Shown: positions 7,729 through 15,942 of the stretch, piece after piece
Layout of the letters: each line of letters opens with the position of its first letter
Numbering within the stretch: the first letter of the stretch is position 1
NCBI GenBank assembly: GCA_034112085.1
Contig: JAWUWD010000158.1
Span: 1-47,510 of the forward strand
From: JAWUWD01 sp034112085
Lineage (GTDB): Bacteria; Bacteroidota; Bacteroidia; Cytophagales; Cyclobacteriaceae
DNA length: 47,510 bases
Direction: 5' to 3'
Program-made: the position numbers and the translations under genes
The notes under the pieces: generated by a model
The model's input: only the letters and a program-made list of their open reading frames with translations
What the model was told of the DNA's origin: nothing
Databases searched by the model: none

Positions 7729-8079
7729 ATGGCTGTTAGTAAATTAAATCGAAGATTAAAAATCAAAAGAAGTATCCGTAGTAAAATCAACGGTACTGCA
7801 GATAAACCTAGACTTTCTGTTTTTAAAAGTAATAAGGCTATTTACGCTCAAATCATTGATGACGTGAAAGGCCATACTTTGACCGCAGTTTCATCTTACG
7901 AATTGGGCACTAAAGGTAATCCTACCTTAGAAGCATCTAAAAAAGTAGGAGAGAAAATAGCTGAAAAGGCTAAGTCAAGTGGAATTGAATCAATTGTATT
8001 TGACAGAGGTGGGTATTTGTACCACGGTAAAGTGAAGGCTTTGGCTGAAGGTGCGAGAGAAGGAGGACTTAAATTTTAA
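7729..8079 (+). CDS. rplR: 50S ribosomal protein L18 (uL18)
   Basis: L18 binds 5S rRNA together with L5. The 116-residue product shows a basic N-terminus (LNRRLKIKRSIRSKI), the KPRLSVFKSNKAIYAQIIDD motif and the C-terminal FDRGGYLYHGKVKALAEGARE signature. Length is typical. Confidence 0.97.
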   Translation: MAVSKLNRRLKIKRSIRSKINGTADKPRLSVFKSNKAIYAQIIDDVKGHTLTAVSSYELGTKGNPTLEASKKVGEKIAEKAKSSGIESIVFDRGGYLYHGKVKALAEGAREGGLKF

Positions 8080-8085
8080 GAAGCT

Positions 8086-8604
8086 ATGTCTCAAAGTAAT
8101 ATAAAAACAGTAAAAGCGAGTGAGATCGAACTCAGCGAAAAAGTTGTAGCGATCAAGCGTGTAGCTAAAGTAGTAAAAGGTGGTAGAAGATTTAGTTTCT
8201 CTGCTATTGTTGTAGTAGGTGATGGAAATGGTGTTGTTGGTTATGGATTGGGTAAAGCCAATGAAGTAACTGATGCAATCACAAAAGGTATTGATGACGC
8301 TAAGAAGAACTTAGTAAAAGTACCAGTGATTAATGGAACAGTTCCTCATGAGTCTACTGGAAAATATAGTGGTGGATTTGTTTTATTGAAGCCAGCATCT
8401 CCAGGTACAGGAGTAATTGCAGGTGGTGCGATGCGTGCTGTATTAGAAAGTGCGGGAGTACATAATGTATTGGCGAAGTCTAAAGGATCTTCAAATCCTC
8501 ATAACGTAGTTAAAGCAACTTTTGATGCTTTACTTAAAATGAGAGATGCCAACACTGTTGCTCAGCATAGAGGAGTATCATTGTCTAAAGTATTTAACGG
8601 ATAA
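8086..8604 (+). CDS. rpsE: 30S ribosomal protein S5 (uS5)
   Basis: S5 lines the mRNA channel and affects decoding accuracy. The 172-residue product has the double-stranded RNA-binding-like N-terminal domain (RVAKVVKGGRRFSFSAIVVVG) and a C-terminal domain with GGAMRAVLESAGVHNVLAK. rpmD begins 4 nt after its stop. Confidence 0.97.
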   Translation: MSQSNIKTVKASEIELSEKVVAIKRVAKVVKGGRRFSFSAIVVVGDGNGVVGYGLGKANEVTDAITKGIDDAKKNLVKVPVINGTVPHESTGKYSGGFVLLKPASPGTGVIAGGAMRAVLESAGVHNVLAKSKGSSNPHNVVKATFDALLKMRDANTVAQHRGVSLSKVFNG

Positions 8605-8608
8605 GGTT

Positions 8609-8788
8609 ATGGCTAAAGTAAAAGTATCACAGGTAAAGAGTGCGATAAATAGACCTGAAAGACAGAAAAGAACTATCCAGGCCCTAGGTCTTGGTAAGTT
8701 AAATCGTACTGTAGAGGTGGAGTTAACTCCACAAATCGCAGGAATGATTAGAAAGGTGAGCCATTTAGTATCAGTAACGGAGGTATAG
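8609..8788 (+). CDS. rpmD: 50S ribosomal protein L30 (uL30)
   Basis: A 59-residue 50S protein. The start is the ATG at 8609 (MAKVKVSQVKSAINRPERQK), 4 nt after rpsE; an in-frame ATG at 8546 lies inside rpsE and is not needed. The family features RTIQALGLGKLNRTVE and MIRKVSHLVSV are present. L30 is absent in some bacteria, so its presence is worth recording. Confidence 0.95.
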   Translation: MAKVKVSQVKSAINRPERQKRTIQALGLGKLNRTVEVELTPQIAGMIRKVSHLVSVTEV

Positions 8789-8790
8789 TT

Positions 8791-9234
8791 ATGAAATTAC
8801 ATACATTAAAACCTGCAGAAGGTTCTACAAAAAATAGTAAGAGAATAGGTAGAGGACAGGGTAGTGGTAGAGGTGGTACTTCTACTAAAGGGCACAATGG
8901 TGCACAATCTCGTTCTGGATATTCTAGCAAAGCTGGGTTCGAAGGTGGTCAAATGCCACTTTACAGAAGAGTACCTAAGTTTGGATTCACAAGTCCTAAT
9001 CGAGTAGAGTATACAGTACTTAACCTTGATTCATTAGAAGAACTAGCAAATAAGATCAAAGGAGATATCAATATGGAAGTATTGGTTGAGAATGGTGTTG
9101 CTAATAAAAATGATACTATAAAAGTATTAGGTAGAGGAGAGTTGAAGGCGAAAGTAAATATCACAGTACATGCGTTCTCAGCATCTGCTAAAACTGCTAT
9201 CGAAACTGCTGGTGGAACAGCGACAACACTTTAA
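8791..9234 (+). CDS. rplO: 50S ribosomal protein L15 (uL15)
   Basis: L15 is a late-assembly 50S protein. The 147-residue product has the long Gly/Arg/Ser-rich N-terminal extension (GRGQGSGRGGTSTKGHNG) that threads into rRNA and the C-terminal domain around LGRGELKAKVNITVHAFS. It directly precedes secY (5 nt gap). Confidence 0.97.
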   Translation: MKLHTLKPAEGSTKNSKRIGRGQGSGRGGTSTKGHNGAQSRSGYSSKAGFEGGQMPLYRRVPKFGFTSPNRVEYTVLNLDSLEELANKIKGDINMEVLVENGVANKNDTIKVLGRGELKAKVNITVHAFSASAKTAIETAGGTATTL

Positions 9235-9239
9235 GGTTT

Positions 9240-10553
9240 ATGAAAAAGTTTTTCACAACGATCAAAAACATCTTCTCAATAGAGGATCTAAGGGTAAGAA
9301 TTCTTAATACAATAGGATTCTTAATCATTTTTAGATTGGGTTCTTTTATTGTATTGCCAGGTGTTGACCCTGAGGCATTGGGTGAGGGAGCTACCGGAGG
9401 TATATTTGATTTATTAAATACATTTCTAGGAGGGTCTTTTAGTCGTGCTTCAATTTTTGCGTTAGGAATAATGCCGTATATCTCTGCATCTATTGTGATA
9501 CAGCTGATGACTTTTGCGGTACCGTATTTCCAGAAATTGCAAAAAGAAGGTGAATCTGGTCGTAAGAAAATCACTCAAATAACTAGGGTATTAACGATAA
9601 TAGTAACATTAGCGCAGTCAGCTGGTTATATCGCGGCAACTGTACCTGTTGAAGCTATTTATTTTCCGGGGGCACTATTTCAGGTCTCATCAATGATAAT
9701 CTTGGTAGCAGGAACGATGTTCTGTATGTGGTTAGGAGAAAAAATCACTGATAAGGGTATTGGTAACGGTATCTCCATGTTGATCATGATTGGAATTATT
9801 TCTAGATTCCCAGGGTCGATGATTCTGGAGGCTACTACTCGAGGTATGAGTGGAGCTTTAATTTTCTTGATTGAGATACTTGCGTTGTTCTTTGTGGTAA
9901 TGGCGGTAGTAATGCTGACACAGGCGACAAGGCAAATCCCCGTACAATACGCCAAACAAGTTGTTGGTAATAAGGTATATGGAGGCCAAAGACAGTATAT
10001 TCCTTTGAAGGTTAATTCTTCAGGTGTTATGCCTATTATCTTTGCTCAATCATTGATGTTTTTACCACCATTGATTGCCAACATGTGGGCCGATAGTGAT
10101 GTAGCCAATTATGTTGGGACTACATTTACAGACTTTACATCATGGCAGTATAATTTGGTCTTCGGTTTACTAATATTAGCGTTTACCTTCTTTTATACTG
10201 CGATCACTGTTAATCCTAATAGTATTTCAGATGATTTAAAAAGAAATGGTGGTTTCATACCAGGAATTAAGCCTGGGATACAAACTTCAGAATATATTGA
10301 TACCGTCTTGACCAGAATTACTTTGCCAGGATCTATTTTCCTAGCGTTGATAGCTGTTATGCCAGCATTTGCGGTTATGGCAGGAGTAAGTCAAAGTTTT
10401 TCTCAATTCTATGGGGGTACTTCACTATTGATAATGGTGGGAGTAATATTAGATACACTTCAACAGATAGAGAGTTATTTGTTGATGAGACACTATGAAG
10501 GAATGATGAAGACTGGGAAAGTTAAAGGACGTTCTCAGGCAGCTGTAGCATAA
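9240..10553 (+). CDS. secY: Protein translocase channel subunit SecY
   Basis: SecY forms the inner-membrane channel that exports unfolded proteins with SecA, SecE and SecG. The 437-residue product has the expected ten hydrophobic segments; visible family motifs include FRLGSFIVLPGVD near the N-terminus, IMPYISASIVIQLMTFAVP, and the cytosolic loop with GGQRQYIPLKVNSSGVMPIIFA. Its place between rplO and map is the standard one; adk, found here in many bacteria, is missing, as is common in Bacteroidota. Confidence 0.97.
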   Translation: MKKFFTTIKNIFSIEDLRVRILNTIGFLIIFRLGSFIVLPGVDPEALGEGATGGIFDLLNTFLGGSFSRASIFALGIMPYISASIVIQLMTFAVPYFQKLQKEGESGRKKITQITRVLTIIVTLAQSAGYIAATVPVEAIYFPGALFQVSSMIILVAGTMFCMWLGEKITDKGIGNGISMLIMIGIISRFPGSMILEATTRGMSGALIFLIEILALFFVVMAVVMLTQATRQIPVQYAKQVVGNKVYGGQRQYIPLKVNSSGVMPIIFAQSLMFLPPLIANMWADSDVANYVGTTFTDFTSWQYNLVFGLLILAFTFFYTAITVNPNSISDDLKRNGGFIPGIKPGIQTSEYIDTVLTRITLPGSIFLALIAVMPAFAVMAGVSQSFSQFYGGTSLLIMVGVILDTLQQIESYLLMRHYEGMMKTGKVKGRSQAAVA

Positions 10554-10560
10554 GTCTGTA

Positions 10561-11334
10561 ATGATAAATTATAAGACTGAGGAAGAAGTAGCGATAATAA
10601 AAGAGAGTGCTTTAATATTGGGTAAAGCACATGGTGAAGTAGCTAAAATGGTAAAACCTGGTGTGAAAACGATTGCACTTGATAAAATAGCTGAGGAATA
10701 TATTAAGGATCATGATGGAATACCATCATTTAAAGATTACAATGGCTTCCCCGCGACATTATGTATTTCAACTAATGAAAATGTAGTACACGGTTTTCCT
10801 AGTGATTACGAACTCAAAGAAGGAGATATTATTTCCATAGATTGCGGAGTATTCTACAAAGGATTTCATAGTGACTCAGCTTACACTTATCCAATTGGAA
10901 ATGTGGATGAGGAAGTCATGAAATTATTGAAGGTGACAAAAGAGTCGCTTTATAAAGGAATTGAAAAGGCAGTTTACGGTAACAGAACTGGTGATATTGG
11001 GCAAGCTGTTCAAGAGCATGCCGAATCACACGGTTACGGAGTAGTGAGAGAATTGGTTGGGCATGGATTGGGGAGAGATCTTCATGAGAGTCCTGAAGTT
11101 CCTAACTATGGTAAGCGTGGTAGAGGCGCTAAGTTGAAAGAAGGCGTAGTCATTGCGATAGAGCCAATGATTAACCTTGGATCAAGAAAAGTTATCCAAG
11201 AAGACGATGGATGGACTATTAGAACTTCTGATCGAAGACCTTCTGCTCATTATGAGCATACTGTGGCAGTTTTTAAGGATAGAACAGAGATATTAACAAC
11301 ACATAAATACATAGAAGAGGTATTTAAGTTTTAA
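10561..11334 (+). CDS. map: Methionine aminopeptidase, type I
   Basis: Removes the initiator methionine from nascent proteins in the cytosol. The 257-residue product carries the metal-binding set: His in NENVVHGFP, two Asp in SIDCGVFYKGFHSDSAY, His in VGHGLGRDLHESP, Glu in IEPMINLG and Glu in HYEHTVAV. It lies 7 nt after secY and 2 nt before infA, the usual spc-alpha junction. Confidence 0.97.
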   Translation: MINYKTEEEVAIIKESALILGKAHGEVAKMVKPGVKTIALDKIAEEYIKDHDGIPSFKDYNGFPATLCISTNENVVHGFPSDYELKEGDIISIDCGVFYKGFHSDSAYTYPIGNVDEEVMKLLKVTKESLYKGIEKAVYGNRTGDIGQAVQEHAESHGYGVVRELVGHGLGRDLHESPEVPNYGKRGRGAKLKEGVVIAIEPMINLGSRKVIQEDDGWTIRTSDRRPSAHYEHTVAVFKDRTEILTTHKYIEEVFKF

Positions 11335-11336
11335 GT

Positions 11337-11555
11337 ATGGCGAAACAAGCATCAATAGAGCAAGACGGTACTATTAACGAAGCATTATCTAACGCAATGT
11401 TCAGAGTTGAGTTAGAGAATGGACATGAAGTAATAGCGCATATTTCAGGAAAAATGAGAATGCATTACATTAAAATCTTGCCTGGAGATAAAGTTAAGCT
11501 TGAAATGTCTCCATATGATTTAACAAAAGGTAGAATTGTTTATAGGTACAAATAG
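11337..11555 (+). CDS. infA: Translation initiation factor IF-1
   Basis: IF-1 occupies the 30S A site during initiation. The 72-residue OB-fold protein is standard in length and sequence (MAKQASIEQDGTI, then MFRVELENGHEVIAHISGKM and LTKGRIVYRYK at the end). A 33-nt spacer leads to rpmJ. Confidence 0.97.
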   Translation: MAKQASIEQDGTINEALSNAMFRVELENGHEVIAHISGKMRMHYIKILPGDKVKLEMSPYDLTKGRIVYRYK

Positions 11556-11588
11556 TTTAACAACTGTTTGAAATAAATAGTAACAGAA

Positions 11589-11705
11589 ATGAAAGTAAGA
11601 GCATCTATTAAAAAGCGAAGCGTGGATTGCAAGATCATTCGAAGAAATGGCAAGCTTTACGTGATCAACAAAAAGAATCCTAGATTCAAACAAAGACAAG
11701 GTTAA
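11589..11705 (+). CDS. rpmJ: 50S ribosomal protein L36 (bL36), zinc-free form
   Basis: A 38-residue basic protein, starting MKVRASIKKRSVDCK and ending NPRFKQRQG. The classical zinc ligands are lost: position 11 is Ser, position 27 Asn and position 33 Phe, with only Cys14 kept, so this is the C-minus form. The place between infA and rpsM is the conserved one, and rpsM starts 2 nt after the stop. Confidence 0.96.
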   Translation: MKVRASIKKRSVDCKIIRRNGKLYVINKKNPRFKQRQG

Positions 11706-11707
11706 TT

Positions 11708-12085
11708 ATGGCAAGAATTTCAGGAGTAGATATCCCGGATAACAAAAGGGGTGAAATTGCTTTAACTTATATCTTCGGTATAGGTAAGAGTTCGGCACAA
11801 GTGATTTTAGCACAAGCCGGAATAGACGTTAATAAGAAAGTTCAGGAGTGGTCGGACGAAGAGTCGAACGCAATCAGAACTATTATTAGTGAAACCTTCA
11901 GAGTAGAAGGAGTTCTTAAATCAGAAGTGCAAATGAGCATCAAGAGATTGATGGACATTGGATGTTACAGAGGATTGAGACACAGAAGAGGGCTTCCAGT
12001 GAGAGGTCAGCACACTAAGAATAACGCGAGAACTAGAAAAGGTAAGCGTAAGACAGTGGCTAATAAGAAAAAAGCTGTTAAATAA
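11708..12085 (+). CDS. rpsM: 30S ribosomal protein S13 (uS13)
   Basis: S13 sits on the 30S head and contacts P-site tRNA and L5. The 125-residue product starts MARISGVDIPDNKRGEIALTY and has the RGLRHRRGLPVRGQHTKNNAR signature before a basic tail. First gene of the alpha-operon portion proper. Confidence 0.97.
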   Translation: MARISGVDIPDNKRGEIALTYIFGIGKSSAQVILAQAGIDVNKKVQEWSDEESNAIRTIISETFRVEGVLKSEVQMSIKRLMDIGCYRGLRHRRGLPVRGQHTKNNARTRKGKRKTVANKKKAVK

Positions 12086-12100
12086 TAGCATAATTTAGTT

Positions 12101-12493
12101 ATGGCACAGAAGAGAAAAGATAAAGCTAAAAAAAGAGTAGTACATGTAGAAGCTATTGGTCAGGCGCATATTAAGGCGTCCTTCAACAATATTATTATAT
12201 CGTTGACCAATACTTCGGGCCAGGTTATTTCCTGGGCTTCTGCTGGTAAAATGGGATTTAAGGGTTCTAAAAAGAACACTCCATACGCTGCACAAATGGC
12301 AGCGCAAGATTGTGCACAAAAAGCACACGACCTTGGCCTAAGAAAAGTAGAAGTGTACGTGAAAGGTCCTGGTGCAGGCAGAGAATCTGCAATCAGAACT
12401 ATTCAAAACACAGGTATTGAAGTAACTACTATTAAGGATGTGACACCACTTCCTCATAATGGTTGCCGACCACCTAAGAGAAGAAGAGTTTAA
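12101..12493 (+). CDS. rpsK: 30S ribosomal protein S11 (uS11)
   Basis: S11 lies on the 30S platform. The 130-residue product has the basic N-terminus, the core HIKASFNNIIISLTNTSGQ and the C-terminal motif DVTPLPHNGCRPPKRRRV, all diagnostic. Spacing of 15 and 20 nt to neighbours. Confidence 0.98.
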   Translation: MAQKRKDKAKKRVVHVEAIGQAHIKASFNNIIISLTNTSGQVISWASAGKMGFKGSKKNTPYAAQMAAQDCAQKAHDLGLRKVEVYVKGPGAGRESAIRTIQNTGIEVTTIKDVTPLPHNGCRPPKRRRV

Positions 12494-12513
12494 TTAGGTA
12501 ATTAAGAAAAAAA

Positions 12514-13119
12514 ATGGCTAGATACACAGGTCCCAAGGCTAAAGTCGCAAGGCGTTTCAATGAAGCAATTTTCGGCCCAAGCAAAGCATTAGCAAAAAAG
12601 GCTTACCCTCCTGGACAACATGGAAGAGGTAGAAGAAAAAAGCAGTCTGAATATTCTGTCCAGTTGATGGAAAAACAAAAGGCTAAATACACTTACGGTG
12701 TACTTGAGAAGCAATTCTCTAACTTGTTCCAAAAGGCGTCAAGAAAATCAGGAATTACTGGTGTAGTATTGTTGCAATTACTTGAAGCGAGATTGGATAA
12801 TGCTGTTTATAGATTGGGGATTTCTCCAACTCGAAGAGGAGCAAGACAATTGGTTTCTCACAAGCACATTACTGTAAACGGACAGCTCGTTAACATCCCT
12901 TCATTTAGTTTGAAAGTGGGTGACGTAGTTTCTGTTAGAGAAAAATCACAATCTTTGGAAGCCATCACTAATAGTGTTGCCGCAACTTCATCAAAAAGAT
13001 TTCCTTGGTTAGAATGGGAAGCTAGTGAGTTGACTGGTAAAGTAGTAGCAGTTCCACAAAGAGATGAGATACCTGAAAATATTCAGGAGCAACTTATCGT
13101 TGAACTTTACTCTAAGTAG
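12514..13119 (+). CDS. rpsD: 30S ribosomal protein S4 (uS4), zinc-free form
   Basis: S4 nucleates 30S assembly. The 201-residue product begins MARYTGPKAKVARRF and contains the S4 RNA-binding domain (about residues 92-155, with RLDNAVYRLGISPTRRGARQ). No CxxC is present in the N-terminal region, so it is the C-minus type. In E. coli S4 represses the alpha operon. A perfect 10-bp hairpin lies between this gene and rpoA. Confidence 0.97.
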   Translation: MARYTGPKAKVARRFNEAIFGPSKALAKKAYPPGQHGRGRRKKQSEYSVQLMEKQKAKYTYGVLEKQFSNLFQKASRKSGITGVVLLQLLEARLDNAVYRLGISPTRRGARQLVSHKHITVNGQLVNIPSFSLKVGDVVSVREKSQSLEAITNSVAATSSKRFPWLEWEASELTGKVVAVPQRDEIPENIQEQLIVELYSK

Positions 13120-13135
13120 TCTTAAATTAATTATG

Positions 13136-13160
13136 CAGTTGGCAATATTGTTGCCAACTG
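13136..13160 (+). other. Perfect 10-bp hairpin between rpsD and rpoA
   Basis: CAGTTGGCAA (13136-13145) pairs with TTGCCAACTG (13151-13160) around a 5-nt loop. No T-run follows, so it is not a standard intrinsic terminator. It could be an RNA processing site, a stability element or a protein-binding site within the transcript. Confidence 0.7.
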
Positions 13161-13184
13161 TAATAAATAAAAAACAACAAAAAT

Positions 13185-14177
13185 ATGTCAATACTTGCAT
13201 TTCAAATGCCTGATAAAGTGGTAATGGAGAAGGCGGACGACTTTCACGGTCTGTTCACTTTTAAACCTTTGGAGCCAGGATATGGTGTAACAATAGGTAA
13301 TGCATTAAGGAGAATTTTACTTTCTTCTTTAGAGGGATATGCTATTACTGGAATAAAAATACCTAATGTATTGCATGAGTTTTCTACAATCGAAGGAGTT
13401 GTAGAAGATGTTTCTGAATTGATTTTGAATCTTAAGATGGTAAGATTTAAGAAAATTGAAGATTCATCTTTGGATGGTAAAATCACAGTTACCGTCAAAA
13501 AACAGAAGGTACTTAAGGCAGGAGATTTGGCTAAGTTCACTTCGGCTTTTGAGATATTAAATCCAGAGCATGTAATATGTAACTTGGATGATTCAGCATC
13601 ATTTGATTTAGAATTGACTGTTGAGAAAGGTAGAGGGTATTTGCCTGCTGAGGATAACAAGCCTTCAGAGCAAGTGATTGGTTATATTCCAATTGATGCT
13701 GTATTCACACCGATTAAGAATGTGAAATACAACATTGAGAACACAAGAGTTGAACAAAAAACGGATTATGAGCAGTTGGTTTTGGATATCGAAACTGATG
13801 GATCTATTCATCCTGAGAAGGCTTTAGAAGGAGCAGCACATATATTGATGCAGCACTTCATGTTATTTTCTGATAAGTCTATCGAGTTAGAGACTGATAA
13901 AGGAAATGAAATAGAGCAAGTAGATGAGGAAATGCTTCATATGAGAAAGTTATTGAAAACATCATTAAATGATCTTGATCTTTCTGTGAGAGCTTACAAT
14001 TGCTTGAAAGCTGCCGATGTGAAATCATTGGGAGACTTGGTAAGATTAGAGATTTCTGACATGATGAAATTCAGAAACTTCGGAAAGAAATCATTAGCAG
14101 AACTAGAACAGTTGGTACAAGACAAAGTCCTTACTTTCGGTATGGATTTGGCGAAGTACAAACTAGAAGAAGAATAA
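13185..14177 (+). CDS. rpoA: DNA-directed RNA polymerase subunit alpha
   Basis: Alpha dimerises to scaffold RNA polymerase; its C-terminal domain contacts promoter DNA and activators. The 330-residue product has the N-terminal assembly domain (FTFKPLEPGYGVTIGNALRR, about residues 25-44) and the C-terminal helix-hairpin-helix domain (LDLSVRAYNCLKAADVKSLGDL, then FRNFGKKSLAELE). Length is normal. A 65-nt spacer with a hairpin separates it from rpsD; rplQ follows after 4 nt. Confidence 0.98.
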   Translation: MSILAFQMPDKVVMEKADDFHGLFTFKPLEPGYGVTIGNALRRILLSSLEGYAITGIKIPNVLHEFSTIEGVVEDVSELILNLKMVRFKKIEDSSLDGKITVTVKKQKVLKAGDLAKFTSAFEILNPEHVICNLDDSASFDLELTVEKGRGYLPAEDNKPSEQVIGYIPIDAVFTPIKNVKYNIENTRVEQKTDYEQLVLDIETDGSIHPEKALEGAAHILMQHFMLFSDKSIELETDKGNEIEQVDEEMLHMRKLLKTSLNDLDLSVRAYNCLKAADVKSLGDLVRLEISDMMKFRNFGKKSLAELEQLVQDKVLTFGMDLAKYKLEEE

Positions 14178-14181
14178 TAAC

Positions 14182-14736
14182 ATGAGACACGGGAAAAAAT
14201 TTAATCACTTAAGCAGAACAGCGCCTCATAGAAAGGCAATGTTGTCTAACATGGCTTCTTCTTTGATTTTGAATAAGAGGATCACTACTACAGTAGCCAA
14301 AGCTAAAGCTTTGAGGAAATATGTAGAGCCTATCTTGACAAGAGCAAAGGACGATACTACACACTCAAGGAGAACTGTGTTTTCATACCTACAGGATAAG
14401 AACACAGTAACAATGCTGTTTGGAGAAGTAGCTGAAAAGATCGCTAGTCGTCCAGGTGGATATACTAGAATTATCAAGACTGGAAACAGACTTGGAGATA
14501 ACGCTGACATGTGTATCATCGAGTTAGTTGACTACAATGAACTTATGTTGAAAGATGCTAAACCAGCTAAAGCTAAGACTACTAGAAGAAGTAGGAAAAG
14601 TGGAACTGAAAAGGCAGAAACAACTACTGATTCAGTAGAAGTTCAGGATGATGCTGCGGAGGAAACTCCAGAAGTAAATGAAGAGAAACCTGCTGAAGAC
14701 GCTGGAGAAGGAGAAGAGAAGGAAGCTGATAAATAG
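14182..14736 (+). CDS. rplQ: 50S ribosomal protein L17 (bL17) with acidic C-terminal extension
   Basis: L17 is near the tunnel exit. Residues 1-120 match the family (MRHGKKFNHLSRTAPHRKAM and RPGGYTRIIKTGNRLGDNADM). About 60 further residues form a low-complexity tail, first Lys/Arg/Thr-rich and then Glu/Asp-rich, which E. coli L17 lacks but longer Bacteroidota L17 proteins often have. It ends the ribosomal run and is followed by a strong terminator. Confidence 0.96.
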   Translation: MRHGKKFNHLSRTAPHRKAMLSNMASSLILNKRITTTVAKAKALRKYVEPILTRAKDDTTHSRRTVFSYLQDKNTVTMLFGEVAEKIASRPGGYTRIIKTGNRLGDNADMCIIELVDYNELMLKDAKPAKAKTTRRSRKSGTEKAETTTDSVEVQDDAAEETPEVNEEKPAEDAGEGEEKEADK

Positions 14737-14760
14737 TCTTGAAGCAATCAATAATATAGG

Positions 14761-14791
14761 AAGGGATTAGATTTTATCTAATCCCTTTTTT
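14761..14791 (+). terminator. Intrinsic terminator of the ribosomal protein run
   Basis: AAGGGATTAG (14761-14770) pairs perfectly with CTAATCCCTT (14778-14787) around a 7-nt loop, followed by a T-run (14786-14791). Confidence 0.92.
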
Positions 14792-14798
14792 ATTTTTG
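14791..14798 (+). promoter_or_regulatory. Probable -7 element of carA
   Basis: TATTTTTG matches TAnnTTTG, directly behind the terminator T-run and about 18 nt before the carA start, so the leader would be very short. No clear -33 TTG is seen; the T-rich context makes a chance match possible. Confidence 0.45.
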
Positions 14799-14816
14799 CA
14801 TGATTTTTAACTTGAT

Positions 14817-15920
14817 ATGAAAATGATGATGGATCCACAAAGAAAAGCTTTTTTACTACTAGAAGATGGTACTTTGTTAGAAGGAACTGCGATTGGAGCG
14901 GTTGGAACAAGTGGAGGAGAAATATGTTTTAATACCGGGATGACTGGTTATCAGGAGATTTATACTGACCCATCTTATGCAGGTCAAGTTGTCATCAACA
15001 CTAATGCGCATATTGGTAATTATGGAGCCAAGAATGACGACCAAGAATCTGACTCCCCAAAAATTAATGGTTTAATTATCAATGATTTCTCATCAATCCA
15101 TAGTCGATTCAGTGCATCTGAAAGTTTACAGGATTATTTGGAGAAACATAATGTAGTCGGAATAGCTGATATAGACACCCGTAAACTTGTAAAGCATATT
15201 CGTAGTAAAGGTGCGATGAATGTTATTATTTCTTCAGACCTCGAATCTCATCTACTTCAATCTGAATTAGATAAAATACCATCTATGGATGGACTTGAAT
15301 TGTCATCGACAGTTTGCACGAAAGAGGCTTATACTGTTGGGGATGAAACTTCTGCTAATCGAGTCGCGGTGCTAGACTTGGGGATCAAGAAGAGTATCTT
15401 AACTAATATGACTTCGAGAGGTGCTTATTGCAAAGTATTCCCAGCAAAAACTTCGTTTGAGGAAATGAAATCTTGGAATCCAACAGGCTACTTCCTCTCG
15501 AATGGCCCAGGTGACCCTGCGGTCATGAACTACGCAGTAGAGACTGCCAAAGAAATATTGAATAGTAATATCCCTACATTTGGTATTTGTTTAGGTCACC
15601 AAATTATAGCGAGAGCTTGTGGAATCTCTACTTATAAAATGCATCATGGTCATAGAGGTTTAAATCACCCTATCAAAAACTTGATCACTGGTAAAAGTGA
15701 AACTACTTCACAAAACCATGGGTTTGTCGTAAAAAGAGAAGATGTAGAGGCTAATGATAAAATAGAGACTACCCACATACATCTCAATGATCAAACTATT
15801 GCCGGAATAAAGTTAAAAGACAAGCAGGTGTTTTCTGTACAGTTCCACCCGGAAGCATCACCTGGGCCGCATGATTCAAGGTATTTGTTTGATGACTTCA
15901 CGAAACTAATGAATAACTAA
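14817..15920 (+). CDS. carA: Carbamoyl-phosphate synthase small (glutaminase) subunit
   Basis: Releases ammonia from glutamine for CarB, supplying carbamoyl phosphate to pyrimidine and arginine synthesis. The 367-residue product has the N-terminal small-chain domain (FNTGMTGYQEIYTDPSY near residue 40) and a class I glutamine amidotransferase domain: the nucleophile Cys258 in GICLGHQ and the His344/Glu346 pair in FHPEASPGPHD. carB is not in the window. The rplQ-carA-eno order recurs in Bacteroidota. Start could also be the ATG at 14823. Confidence 0.96.
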   Translation: MKMMMDPQRKAFLLLEDGTLLEGTAIGAVGTSGGEICFNTGMTGYQEIYTDPSYAGQVVINTNAHIGNYGAKNDDQESDSPKINGLIINDFSSIHSRFSASESLQDYLEKHNVVGIADIDTRKLVKHIRSKGAMNVIISSDLESHLLQSELDKIPSMDGLELSSTVCTKEAYTVGDETSANRVAVLDLGIKKSILTNMTSRGAYCKVFPAKTSFEEMKSWNPTGYFLSNGPGDPAVMNYAVETAKEILNSNIPTFGICLGHQIIARACGISTYKMHHGHRGLNHPIKNLITGKSETTSQNHGFVVKREDVEANDKIETTHIHLNDQTIAGIKLKDKQVFSVQFHPEASPGPHDSRYLFDDFTKLMNN

Positions 15921-15942
15921 TATTACCCTAATTATAATAAAG

